The notes below the pieces were generated by a model. The model saw only the letters and a program-made list of their open reading frames with translations. It made no database searches and was not told the DNA's origin. Made by a program: the position numbers and the translations under genes. From contig JAULSR010000005.1 in the NCBI GenBank assembly GCA_030512295.1, positions 2,294,001-2,358,000 on the forward strand: 64,000 nucleotides of DNA, given 5' to 3'. The stretch comes from Bombardia bombarda (Eukaryota > Ascomycota > Sordariomycetes > Sordariales > Lasiosphaeriaceae). The stretch's first letter is position 1. Every line of letters begins with the position of its first letter. Below, in pieces: positions 36,644-47,702 of the stretch.

Positions 36644-38263
36644 CTAGTCATCGTCCTCATCCTTATCCTCTTCTGACTGTAACCTTACTTCCGATATCGC
36701 CGAATATGACCCCGAATCCGCTAGCGATGTGTCTTTATCATCGTCCTCTACGACATCGGCGACCTCTTCATTCAGTAGCTCGCCGGTCTTTATGCTGTCT
36801 GTTATGATCCACCGTGCCATTTTCGCATTAACTTTCATATCCTCCATCACGAGCCGGACTGTCAGTTCTGGAACCAGAACAGATTGTACATAAGCCGTGT
36901 GACCCCTCGCCGACACCAGTCTGTCCTCGACCGCCCTCTTCCGCAACAGCGAAGAAAACTCCCTTATGATGTTCTCTGACATGGTCCTCAGTCCGCGGAT
37001 GCCGTAGTAGCCAGGAGTCAAGTTTTCCTCGGACTTGAGCAGCGTCTTGTTTTGTCCTGCTGCGACTTTTCCGCTGAAAATATCGCCGTAGTGTGATTCG
37101 CCACCCTCCAAGATTTCCTTTAAAAAGTCGTACTGCTTCTCGATCCTTGCGTCCAGCTCTCGCCAGTCGATGTTTGGATATCCCTTGTCATTCCATTCTC
37201 TTTTTGCAGAAATGGTCTTGTGCAAGTGACAGAACGTCTGCTCGTTTTGGGACGTCGTTCGTGGCTTGTCCGTTTTGAAATTCTCGAGTAAATCTTCCTC
37301 AACTTCTTCCTTGCACACGGGACAAACTGAAGGGCCGATTGCAGACAAGTCGTCATCTAATGAGTCTAGGAATGAGAGCTTCAACTTCAACTTTCCTAGC
37401 GGGCTATCATTTGCAACAACGGGCTCCTCTTCTTCCTCCACATTAAAGTTGGACGAAAACAAATCCGGTATCTTGAATGTCGGCCGTTGTGACTCTTCTG
37501 GTGTCGCATCAACATCTTTCGGCTTTTGTTTGCCTCCTCGCCTTCTTATCGGTCGAATTCTTGGAGGAGCAGTGCTTGCAGGGGATGATTCGTCGTTGTC
37601 TGCAACTACTTTGAGTTTATGAACAGGGGATGTCATCTCTTCCTTCCGGTCAGAGGGGGTCCCCGGAGCCACTAGCAAACCCATCTTGTCGGGACTGGAA
37701 GATGCCGAGTCCAAATGACCCACCGGAACCTTGAGGCTCTTCGCAGAAGGTGTGTTGGACTGGAAATTGGACTGAGACCTTGAGCCATAAGTCTTTCTGG
37801 GCTTAAGTGGATTTATCAAAAAAATAGAAGCACCACGTTTCCTTTGTTCCGAGGTCGCATCGTCGCCGAAGAGATCATCGGAACCATCGTACTTGACCTT
37901 GTCCGTCTTCGACCTTTTCTGGGACCGCGTATCAGATGTGTCATCTTCGCTGCCTATTCCTTGTGGCAGTCGCTTCAGGGTTTCGCGATCTGAAGCAATA
38001 GGTGTAGAATTGCTTTGCCGAGTGGAAGCCCGTGTTGGTTTTCTCCTACCGCTGAACCGACTCTTTGGGATATCACCTCTGCTGGAAAGGCCATTCTCTT
38101 CAGATTCCGAATCGCTCAGAGGAGGCGCATCATCGTCGACAGGTTTCAGCTTCACCCGCGTAGATGTTGAATCCGGGATCGGGAGCCTGGTCACTCTAGT
38201 AAGAGGGGGACCCCCATCCCAGCTGTTTCTGGTCAATCCCGCTTTACGCGGTTTGGGAGGCAT
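36644..38263 (-). CDS. RTC4-like domain protein
   Basis: Probable nuclear protein of 539 residues with a C-terminal RTC4-like domain, named from yeast Restriction of Telomere Capping 4; biochemical role not established. Single exon; start ATG 38263 gives MPPKPRKAGLTRNSW, preferred to an upstream non-ATG extension. Residues 1-310 are basic/acidic, Ser-rich and disordered with likely nuclear-localisation clusters (RKPTR, KRSK, RRRGGKQKPK). A CPVCKEEV pair followed by CHLHKTI suggests a small Zn-binding element, continuing as KGYPNIDWRELDARIEKQYDFL and LTPGYYGIRGLRTMSENI, the conserved RTC4 core. YVQSVLVPELTVRLVMEDM and an acidic tail finish it. It is divergent with the dynamitin gene. Confidence 0.83.
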   Translation of the reverse strand: MPPKPRKAGLTRNSWDGGPPLTRVTRLPIPDSTSTRVKLKPVDDDAPPLSDSESEENGLSSRGDIPKSRFSGRRKPTRASTRQSNSTPIASDRETLKRLPQGIGSEDDTSDTRSQKRSKTDKVKYDGSDDLFGDDATSEQRKRGASIFLINPLKPRKTYGSRSQSNFQSNTPSAKSLKVPVGHLDSASSSPDKMGLLVAPGTPSDRKEEMTSPVHKLKVVADNDESSPASTAPPRIRPIRRRGGKQKPKDVDATPEESQRPTFKIPDLFSSNFNVEEEEEPVVANDSPLGKLKLKLSFLDSLDDDLSAIGPSVCPVCKEEVEEDLLENFKTDKPRTTSQNEQTFCHLHKTISAKREWNDKGYPNIDWRELDARIEKQYDFLKEILEGGESHYGDIFSGKVAAGQNKTLLKSEENLTPGYYGIRGLRTMSENIIREFSSLLRKRAVEDRLVSARGHTAYVQSVLVPELTVRLVMEDMKVNAKMARWIITDSIKTGELLNEEVADVVEDDDKDTSLADSGSYSAISEVRLQSEEDKDEDDD

Positions 38264-39049
38264 GGCGACTAGACGGTGAGCTATTGAAACCGACAAGAGG
38301 TGTGGCCTTGGTCGAATGATCACTCAGGGCAGCTTGGATATGATATCGCAGTCTACTGAATCCTTGTCGAGCCAGGTTTCGAGCAGATGCAAGGCGGGGA
38401 ATATTTTCATGCCATTGAGCGGGAATAGCACTGGGTCGTCGGTGTGTGTGTAGAAATTGGCTACCAGAATACAAAGACCAAACTGCCGGCAGCTGATGCA
38501 AAGTATTTATCTGAGATATTACACATAATCTCGATGCAAATGGAGATGCGCGAGGTGTCTAGGCACGCTCAGAAAACCGAGTTCAAGTAACTTATAGGTA
38601 GAGCTGATTGAGTTTTTGATCCACCAACTTGAAGGGTTTGGATTCGGTTCGGAATCGATTCGCAACGAGCCCGTCGTGGCGGAAAGCGCGACTTGGCGAG
38701 CCGAGGCTGCAGGACGCGTCGCGGGCGGAATTGCTGGTGGGCCAACCCCTGGCCTGGGCGGGCTGACAGCCACCTAGAGCCACAGCTTCCCTGTAGGTAG
38801 GTACCTTCCAGGTAGGCAGTTGCACTACACTAGCTCCACCTAAGCTTACCTTAGCTTCCCGCTCCTGGGAAAGGGCCACTGAAGGCCGACAGTTGACACC
38901 CAACGTTAAGCCCCTTGCAAGTGCAACATCACCACTGGCAGTAGCTCGGGCTGTTCGTGTTGCTTTGCATCCAACTTCCGCATACTGCATCAGTAATTGT
39001 CAATCGGTACGAAATTCTTTGCTATCACAATTTGAGCAGTGGCGACTCA
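38264..39049. promoter_or_regulatory. Divergent promoter, RTC4-like / dynamitin
   Basis: 786 bp separate two divergent start codons, so both promoters are expected here. A TAGGTA/ACCT cluster lies at 38790-38820. No clear TATA box was found. Confidence 0.5.
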
Positions 39050-40487
39050 ATGGCCTCGCACAGGAAGTATGCTGCGCTCCCAGATCTGGTAAGCTCGTCC
39101 AAGAAGTCGTACAGGTAGCAGCCCCCCATGTCCCATTACTGACCCGACCTGATGCGGCCCAGGATTCGGCACCAGACATCTACGAAACCCCAGACCTGAC
39201 CGACGACAACTCTACGGTTCCGGTGAGTTGGGCTTAAAGATGTCCATAGTCTGCAGCCTGCACTGACTTGAACTGGAGGGTACCACCGTACGCTCGCCTT
39301 CTGAGAATGGGTCCGATAACGACGAAAATGATGCTGCCGTCATCTCACGCGCTCGTCTCCAGATAGACCAGGCCCGGTCTAGGTTCATGCCTTCCACAGT
39401 CGACGCGAGTGATGTCGACTTCTCAGACCGTCTAGACAGCAAGCGAAAGTCATACAAGGCGTCCAGTCGGCGACAGCGGATACTGGAGGACGGCACAGAA
39501 GAGCTAGGCGACCTGAGCGATGAAGATGATGCGGAGAATTTGGCGCGGAAGATTGCCCGGCTGAAGCGTGAGGTGGAGGAGGCCAAAGAAGAGCACGGAA
39601 AGCAGAAGGCCGCCTCAACTGAAGCGAAAACTGAATCACTCAACCAAGACGAAGACATAACGTCTCTGAGCAAGACTTTGGACGAGATCTCGAGACTTGA
39701 CGAGACGCTCGCTCCTCGGACTACTCCAACTACTCTGAAACAAGCTCCTTATACTAGAGAACAAGCCATTCAAGACCATACTTTTGATGGGATTAAGGAT
39801 GTTGCGAGCTACACAGTCACATATGCCCCTACCTATGAGCAAACACACGCCCTGGCGAAAGCGGCAGATTTCGACCATCGTCTTGTTCTCCTGGAGAAGG
39901 CATTAGGCATAGGATCGTCTGCAATGCATGAATTCGACTCGAACGGACTCCCTCGGGCCATAATTCCCCTTCTGGAGACACTACACAAGCAAGTTTCGAC
40001 CTTATCCGAGGCTTCAACATCGTCATTAGACAGCATCAGTCGAAGAGTGAGAACATTGACCCAGGAGGCCGATAGCCTGGAGAAATCTCGGCGGAACGCC
40101 AAAGTGGCTCAAGAGGCGCTCGCATCCACAGGAGCATTGCTAGCGGCCGAGGAAGAATCCCCTGAGGACTCAGAGCAAATGGCCAAGATCAATGCTTTAT
40201 ATGGAACGATCCCCACGATTGAGAAGCTGACTCCTCTTCTGCCCCCTTTGCTCGACCGCTTGCGATCTTTGAGAATGATTCATGCGGACGCCGCGACGGC
40301 CTCCGAGACCCTGGCGCGCATCGAGACCAAGCAGTCCGGGATGGCGAGCGATATTCAACAATGGAAAGAGGGGCTTGACAATGTTGAGTCTGCTATGAAG
40401 GATGGCCAGAGTACGATGGCCAAGAATATGGACGTGATGTCAGGATGGGTGAAGGACCTCGAGGGGAAGATGGCCAAACTAAGTTGA
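39050..40487 (+). CDS. Dynactin subunit 2 (dynamitin, p50)
   Basis: Shoulder subunit of dynactin, the activator that links dynein to cargo for nuclear positioning and organelle transport along microtubules. Exons are 39050..39088, 39163..39222 and 39279..40487, giving 435 residues. The first two tiny exons encode the conserved N-terminal signature KYAALPDL|DSAPDIYETPDL, which is only visible after splicing. The rest is mainly helical: DLSDEDDAENLARKIARLKREVEEAKEE, FDHRLVLLEKALG (the family landmark), LLPPLLDRLRSLRMIHADAA, and a final coiled coil ending MAKLS. Length and motif order match fungal dynamitins. Start and splice sites are supported because all three junctions are in phase and restore the motif. 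Confidence 0.93.
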
Positions 40488-41509
40488 AGTTGTTGACTCT
40501 TGATCAACGCAGTAGTGATACCCAATTCAGCTTGTACGTTGCTGTGCCCGTTAGCAAATAATTACCTGTTATTTTAATTATTATTGTGGATAAATGGGTA
40601 ATTGAGGATAACAAACTCATTTTGGTGATTGGGATAGTACGTACACCAACCAATGAGCCGTATTTGTTGAAAATACAAATTACTGTAACATGTAAAAGCG
40701 CACTTTTTAAAGAGCGTACATTAACTTAGCGTTTGTATTTCGTGCTAGTCTAAGGGATTACGCACTTTGAGGGATTGACAGGATGATAGTAATTTCACCC
40801 ATAATCGGCAACCCAATACGGGATACGTCACGTCCCTAGCACTGTGGAGAGCTCATTCAAGCTGACCCGTGCGCCCAATCAATTCGGCCGGCACGAAAGG
40901 AAGACCCGCCCCGTGCGCGTCGATAGAAAAGCTTGTTAAAAAGTTCCTGCAAAACCAATTTCTTCCCTTCAACACTTCAAACACCTCGAACAGTTTCCGC
41001 AAAAGAATGGCTCACAACAACAATTCACGCCCGTCTGGTCCGAAAGGGTGAGGACGCCAGTATGACATGAAAACGTCTTCTGGTCGCCCGCCCCAAAGAC
41101 GCTGCATTGCCTCTCTTTGAGGATGGCGCTGGCTTCTCATCAAGGCATTGAGGGTGCACGTGACAGCTAGCTTCCAAGCGCTGTGTCCGATCGGACCAGG
41201 CGGATGGATTGTGCCACCCACCTTTTCCTGCCGAGGTGCTGAGAAGCTTTATCTCTCCCCACTAACAAACCATCGCAACACAGACATCACAATTGTAAGT
41301 ACAGTTCGCAAAACACAATTTTCTTTTACTTTTACTGGTGTGTATGATGTAACCAAACGAATGTACCCTGACTCAATAATCTGAAGTTCTCACATCACCA
41401 AGATCTCTGACTCACACCACCTCAAATTCTTCTTTTCATTTCTGCCAGTGGCTTCCAGAAGCTAACCTGATTGATAGCGCCAGCCTCAGTACTACTCTAC
41501 GACTCTACC
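40488..41509. other. Upstream region of molybdopterin synthase small subunit, possible 5'UTR intron
   Basis: No gene was recognised in this 1.0 kb. A good donor (ATT|GTAAGT at 41294) and acceptor (TTTCTGCCAG, ending about 41449) lie before the ATG at 41510, which suggests a leader intron. A 14-codon ORF at 41007-41051 (starting MAHNNNS) could be an upstream ORF or chance. Confidence 0.45.
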
Positions 41510-41800
41510 ATGACTTCTAAAACCCCCAAGGGTCACTTCAATGTCTTGTACTTTGCGAGCGCCGGTTCGTTTACAGCGAAACAGATGGAAGCCATGCCGG
41601 CGCCCTTACCGTTGAAGAAGCTCTTTGGGACTTTAGAAGCGCATTACGAGGGCATCACAGAGAACGTGCTTGAACACAGTCTGGTGACTATAAACCTCAC
41701 ATACGTGGAGATGCCAAGTGGCGAGGATGATGACGATCAAGATATTATCATCCAAGAAGGCGACGAAGTCGCGATTATCCCTCCTGTCAGCTCTGGTTGA
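41510..41800 (+). CDS. cnxG: Molybdopterin synthase sulfur-carrier subunit (MOCS2A/CnxG)
   Basis: Small ubiquitin-like sulfur carrier of molybdenum-cofactor synthesis. Its C-terminal thiocarboxylate gives sulfur to precursor Z in complex with the large subunit, and the cofactor is needed by nitrate reductase and other Mo enzymes. Single exon, 96 residues from ATG 41510, the length expected for MoaD/ThiS proteins. It starts with a strand (HFNVLYFASAG), then KKLFGTLEAHY, an acidic loop (SGEDDDDQD), and the conserved end EGDEVAIIPPVSSG. The last residue is Gly, as needed, but the penultimate one is Ser rather than Gly. I believe this occurs in other ascomycete CnxG proteins but cannot check here. 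The large subunit is not in the window. Confidence 0.9.
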   Translation: MTSKTPKGHFNVLYFASAGSFTAKQMEAMPAPLPLKKLFGTLEAHYEGITENVLEHSLVTINLTYVEMPSGEDDDDQDIIIQEGDEVAIIPPVSSG

Positions 41801-42568
41801 GGTGAGGGGGAAGGATGCCGTCCCTTGCTCTTGATAGTCTCACCATTGCCTTAATATAATATCTCGCTTAATTGAGCACCTTGATTGCCAGTTTGTTTGC
41901 ATTGCCCTGTTCCTTGACTGTTCCCATTTTACTCTCCCGACTACTTAGTAATGCTTTTGCCCTTGTACCATGTCAGGGTAAAGTTGAGTAACACCCTCCT
42001 CCATGGGATTGTATCACAATACATGCATACCTGCATTATACTTTGTATCATTTCCCGCACATATGCCTATCCCAACCATCTCCGAGCATATGGAGCAAGT
42101 TTACCATATCGTACTCTTACAGAGGACAATCTTTCACCCTGACTACGCGATATGATGCACACCTTCCTATATCGATCAACTCCCGACGAGTCCTGTCTCA
42201 GAAATGCTATCTATAGACAGCTAAAGGCCATCTTAAACCTCCAATCATCCGAATACCCCAGCTACTATTGGGTTCCAGACCTCTTGTTCTGTCTCAGTCC
42301 CAATGCACACGTCTTAAATAACAGGTTTTCGGGCCAAGAGCGGCCAAATCCTCATTTTGTCAAGACTTAGCAAGGTCTATCTCGATGGGGCAGTACCCTT
42401 CGGGCTCTGTGAAAGGATCAAAAGTCAGGAAACCAGCTCACGAACCAGGTCTAGTATCTGTATGACCCTTCTTTTCATGTTTGTTGGGTTCCATTTCATA
42501 CAAAAGTTGCATGGGTAGATTTTCACCTCCCTTGTACACTTACATTCCTCTAAATATCTCCATGTTAT
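41801..42568. other. Convergent intergenic region
   Basis: 3' regions of CnxG and the Zn2Cys6 regulator. Nothing else was recognised. It is a plausible left border between housekeeping genes and the terpenoid cluster. Confidence 0.45.
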
Positions 42569-44285
42569 CTATCTACTCTTTATATGTCGCGAAGCTTTCC
42601 CCAACGCCACCATGGCCGCATCCAGCTTCGTGCAACACTCGTCCAAGCCAGCCTGAACCAGCCTTGGGCGCAAGGACTTGACAAACGACGTGAGATGGCT
42701 GATACGAGCGCCCAGCAGCTGCATGACGATCATAGCTTCGTCCGATGCATCATCAATAACGAATTTGCCTATGCTCATTGGCCTTTTGGACGACGCCGAG
42801 GATGAAAACGGCGAGGGCGCCACGGAGGACGGTAGTGGACTGCTCTTGCGACTTCTTCTACTACTACTACCGCCGCTTCCTCCGCTTCCTCCGCTTCCTG
42901 TCTTGCTGCCACGGCGGCTGGCTGCTGCTGCCCTCAACGAATCATCACCACCAGCGCCATCGTTCTCCCCATTATCTGCGTTTGCACTCGTTATGACCGC
43001 GACAAGGTCGAGCTGCAGCGTTGCGAGCTGCTCCACGTTCATGATCAGCAGGACGGCATATTCGCGGCGCAGGAAACAGGCGGAACGGCAGTCCTTAACG
43101 CCGTCCCACTTTTCCATCGAGTCCTTGTGCAGGACCAGGAAGGTGTCAAAGTCCATCCAGGACATGAAGGACAAGCCTTGAGCTGCAGCTGCTGCAGTGG
43201 ATGATGGCGCCGACACGCCGCCGCCGCCGCCGCCGCTCTGCGACCAGTTGTTGAGGTTGAAGAGGCTTGATGTGAGCTGTTTGAGACAGTTGCACTCCCC
43301 GTCTGCTGGGTAGTGGCCTCTGGTCGTGTTGCTGTGGTTGTTCAGTTGGAAGTGCGTGGCAGTAGAATCCGGGCTCGTTTTTGATGGCCCTGACCCTGAC
43401 CCTGACCCTGATCCGGTTCCTGAAACAGACTCGAGGAGTGATGTGTGGTGGTGAAGATGAATGGCAGGCTCATCTAAGCAGAAGTCATTCTCCGTCGTGA
43501 GGGCCGACATGGACCATGGCGGACTGCTCTGCGCACATGCTACTGAATCGCCGTCGTCGGCAACCGAGGACGAGAGGAAGCCAGAAAGGTAAATGTCGAA
43601 TTCATCGGTGCTAGGACTTTGACCCAGGTCATAGCCGTACCATAAGGCCGAATTCGCAGCATTGAGGGTATCTGCTGCTGATGGTGGATCGATGTCTCTT
43701 GGTTGCGAAGCTGGTGTTGATATCCTCGTGGAAGTGGATATTGATGTCGATGTTGGGGAAGGTGGTGTGGTTCGGCTTTGGCTGCTGGCGCTCGAACTTG
43801 CTCCGGTAGAAGAGCCCTTGGTGTTGCTGCTAACCTCTGATCTTCTCCGCGAGCTGCTGCCGCTGCTGCTGCTGCTGCTAATGGGAGGGCCTTCGAAGAC
43901 AATATAGTCCCTTGGTGCTCTGTTGGCACGACTCTGGGCTTGAGACTGCCGCGGCTTTCTCGTCTTTGTATAGTTGCAGGTCTTTGCCAGGCTGGTGCAG
44001 CGCTCGCACTTGGGCCGCTCGCTGTTGCACTTGACCTGGAGTCGGATGGTTTCGTCAGCATCACGGATGTCGGTGTATCAATTTATTATCGACACCATTC
44101 GACACGCAAGTACAGTGGCCATATCTCCAATGTACAGCGTCTAACACGATGATAGTAGTCACCTTTGCTGAGCGACATCGATCACATGCCGAGTGTCTGG
44201 TGCGGTTTCCTTGCTGAAACTCGTACGGCTGGCCTATAAAGGAGGCCGGCTTGTCCCCCATGGCGAGGGAGAGCGTGCCAAACAT
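42569..44285 (-). CDS. Zn(II)2Cys6 transcription factor, AflR-like
   Basis: Fungal-specific DNA-binding regulator. Exons are 44285..44163 and 44035..42569 with a 127-bp intron inside the zinc cluster, giving 529 residues. The binuclear cluster reads CDRCRSAK|VKCNSERPKCERC.SLAKTC, i.e. CX2CX6CX5CX2CX6C, preceded by the short N-terminus typical of AflR. A basic linker (KTRKPRQSRAQSRAN) follows, then a long Ser/Thr-rich region with GSGSGSGS and GGSGGSGGSSS runs. A C-terminal helical part contains HLTSFVKSLRPRL and CCTKLDAAMVALGKASRHIKSR. No fungal_trans domain was seen, which fits the AflR type rather than the Gal4/PrnA type. It lies next to the terpenoid genes and may be the pathway regulator; this is inference from position. 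Confidence 0.88.
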
Positions 44286-46213
44286 TTAGGCTGTTTTATT
44301 TGAGATTTTGCGGCAGAGGCGGTTGTTGTTTGGCTGTCCAGAAAAGGGGCATGTGCCTCATCGGAGCTGTGCTAAAAAAGCGCCACCTCCATTTATGAGG
44401 CTTCACAACCTAGATGTGGCTTGCTCGAAACCGCCGTTGTAGTGGTGTGCGCAATTAAACGTGCAACTTAGTAGTAGTAGGTACGTCAACGCAGCAATGG
44501 CTTGTCAATCCTCCCATTATCTCTCCTTGTTTTGACGTGGTGGGTGTCAACGATTCCGTTGGAAGCTCTTTTGTGCGATTGTTATGAAAGCATGCGAATG
44601 GAAGCAGATAAGGCCCCTTATGATGTCGATCACGGACACGACCACTTGCGCCCGACCATCACCACATTTTTACTTTGATCCCGTGCTGTTGACTTGGGTA
44701 CCTTAAGGTACTCAGATCCATACAATGTACGACCCCACCGGCTACCTACCTACCTTAGGTACCTACCAAACCGCCCGTGGCTCACGGGCTAGAACTAGGA
44801 TGGGATAGGTATGATGGATTACGAGCTGTCCAGTCGTGCAAAACGTTCGAATTTGAGTTTGCGCACCCCCTATCAAGCGAGCTGCATGTAGGCTTTTACC
44901 TGTGTCACCTGCCTAGTGTAATTAACAATCGATGGACAGCAGCTAGTACTGTGTAGAAAGTGGGATGGTGGCGGGAGGGATGACCTTCCCGTAGGAGCCT
45001 CCATCTGCATGGGGGGTGAGATATAACAAGCGTATGTGCATCGCCATGAAGATATAAACGGTATAGTAACTCCATACACTACATATATATAGCCTTGGAT
45101 AACGCGTGCAGGGTCGGAAGTTTGGAAAATTGCAGCAAGCTCGGACAACTGCAGCAAGCTCGGAAAACTGCAACAAGCAAGCTCTTTGACAGGAGGTTAG
45201 TAACCTTTATTTTCCTTTTTACCACTGTGGTATTAGGAGCTTGGAGTTGACGGAGACAAATCCGTGCCCTGTCGACAACAAAGGCGGGGTGAGAGAGTCA
45301 AGGTGGCTCGGTGGTAGGTTGAACCAAGCGAAGCGCCCTCTTGGCACACCACACCACTGCACACCATCCCACTTCACTCAATACCCCTGACACAGCAAAG
45401 GGTCGAGATCTCACCTGGGGCTCCTAGCTTCCGGCTTGGCAGCCCGGGTCCATCCGGGACCATCTCTTAGACTCTTGATGATTCCATCGAGCTACCTTAG
45501 TCTGTCTTCTTAACTGTGACGACCTGCCTTACCTTATGGCACTATAATACTTATTTATATCCAAGAGAAGGGTGAAATAGGCGAGCGAACCCAAGCTTTG
45601 AAAATCCCTTGCTTTTTTACAGCGATTTCCCAAAAGAAACCACCAGCGCGAGCAACCCAATTTGCTGGAACAGCATCTCAGTGGTCCTAGGCGCAGCTTT
45701 GACAGATAAAGATGGGGCCATGCCAGCCGGCTGAGCCAGCCACTGAGCCACCCGAGCGAGAGAAATGGGGGAACACGAGATGCAACACAAGACCAACACC
45801 ACCTCATGCGAGCATACCCTAACGGCCAGATGACGGGAGAGAAAGCGAACCCGATAAAATACGAGGGGTATGACTGGTCCGGGGCAGGCAAGCTGTCATA
45901 TTGCCAAGCCAAACCATCCAAATGGGGCCGGCATCAACAAAATATTATCGCCGATTTCTTGGATAACTGCTCTTCTCAACAGCACAACAGTCTCCGATTG
46001 AAATGAGACGAGCTTTCAGATACTTGGAAGAAGATTGATTTTTGTGCGTGAGTGAAGATCTGATGTCTTGTATGTTGCGAATACTAGATGAATAAACCTG
46101 TGAATAGATTGTGGAAATGATAACATTTTATCACACATATTCGGATCCATCACATGCCACAAATAAGTGTCTGACCAATAATGAGCCTGTTGTCCGGTCT
46201 TAATCATCTCTGG
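44286..46213. other. Intergenic region (1.9 kb)
   Basis: This holds the promoter of the Zn2Cys6 gene. A perfect 14-bp palindrome (GTACCTTAAGGTAC, 44698-44711) lies close to a TACCTACCTTAGGTA cluster. A tandem repeat at 45127-45183 is listed separately. No gene was recognised. Confidence 0.5.
45127..45183. repeat. Three tandem copies of a ~19-bp unit
   Basis: ACTGCAGCAAGCTCGGAAA-like units occur three times head to tail with small changes. There is no coding context. Confidence 0.75.
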
Positions 46214-47702
46214 TCAAACCAAAACGACATCAAACTTCTTTCCCACAGCTTGTTCAGATAATTTCCAAAGTCTATCAGCATCGTCCTCGTCGGCCGCAAA
46301 CGCAGCAACTTGATACTCAGCACAGTTGCGCAGAAATTTGCCCGACAAAGCTGACGAAGTTAGCATTCAACAACATCTCTCTTGTCTACAACTTACATAA
46401 TCTGCGAGAATGTACATACCTTTCAAGCTCGGATCGAAAGCAGCAACCAGCAGCGTACTCGACGCCTGTTCAACCGTCTTCTCATCGGCCTCCACTGTAA
46501 AACAATCGCGGCCGAGATCAGCCCCTTCACTTTCTTCAAGGTTGACAATATCAGATAAAAGAAAATAACGACATACTATCATACCCCGCCAACGGCCCAT
46601 CCTTGCCCAGCCTAAACGCCTCCATGACGCTCGTTGGCCCCTCCTCCGTCACGCTGTCCCACAGATGTGTCTTTGGCTGACCAGGCTGCACTGCAAACGC
46701 CCTCACAGATGCCAACCTGTCTGACCCCTCAGCAGCAGTAGCGATCCGCCTCGCCAGCCCAACAGTGAACAGCGCGTTCGCCAGCTTGGACAGTGCGTAG
46801 CCCAGCCAGGGCTGGTAGCTCTCGCCGCCGCCCCACTGAGGCAGCCGCTCGATCTCGTCCCACAGCATAGGCGACATCTGGCAGCCCGATGACGAGGTCG
46901 TGACTATCACCGCATCATTATCAGCGGTGGTGGCAGCACACAGGAGGGGCCACAACTCGGCCGTCAACAAAAAGTGGGCATAGTGGTTCAGGCCAAAGTG
47001 GCACTCGAACCCCTGGGCCGTGGTGCGGTAGGGGTAGACAAGGTGGACGCCTGCATTGTTGAAGAGCACGTGGATTTTGCCCCCGAGGGCCTGGGCGCGG
47101 ATGGCTGCCGCGGCCAGGCGGACGGAGGAAAGGTCGGAGAGGTCGCAGGGGATGGCGTGTAGCGCGGTGGTGCTGGTGTTGGTGCTTGATGCTGCTGCTG
47201 CTACTTCTGCTGTGGTAGCGTCGATGTTACCGGATGGGGAGGAGAAGGAAGTAGAGGTTCGTTGCTGTTGTATGCGCTGGAACGCTGCGATGGCAGCGCT
47301 GGTCTTGGCGTCAGATCGACCCAGGAGGAAGAGCTGGGCGGGGTGGGCCTCGGCCAGGGCTAGGAAGACTGCTCCTCCGATAGACCCGAGAGTTGCTCCG
47401 GTGATGACAACTGAGGGTTGGGGAAGGATGGAGCGCGCGCTGTTATGCGCGCACCACCATGCGAGATCAGCAATGTATTACATCAGGCGAGGATTCGTTC
47501 TAGGGTGTTCGATAGTGTGTTCTCTTGTGTGTGTATGCGTGCAGGGGGTATTATACGCGGACAATCCATATAGATTATGGAAAGAGATAGACGGAAGATA
47601 GGGATAACGTATGGACATGTGCGTACTGTTCTTGCCATCAATGTGCTCACGCAGCTTGCGCACCACGTCGACGCCCAGAGTCCATTGGTCGAAATGTGAC
47701 AT
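46214..47702 (-). CDS. Short-chain dehydrogenase/reductase (retinol-DH-like)
   Basis: NAD(P)-dependent oxidoreductase of the classical/WW-domain-like SDR group. Exons are 47702..47627, 47410..46577, 46494..46420 and 46350..46214, giving 373 residues. It starts MSHFDQWTLGVDVVRKL. The Rossmann motif follows the 216-bp first intron: VITGATLGSIGG, then FLLGRSDAKTSAAI. Further landmarks are IPCDLSDLSSVR, VLFNNAGVHLVYP, IVTTSSSG and the active-site YALSK. The 3' part is spliced from two small exons (ASSTLLVAAFDPSLK|ALSGKFLRNCAEYQVA). The nucleotide motif has one residue more than TGxxxGIG. It is the first enzyme gene of the putative terpenoid cluster on this side. Oxidation of a terpene alcohol is a guess from context. 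Confidence 0.82.
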
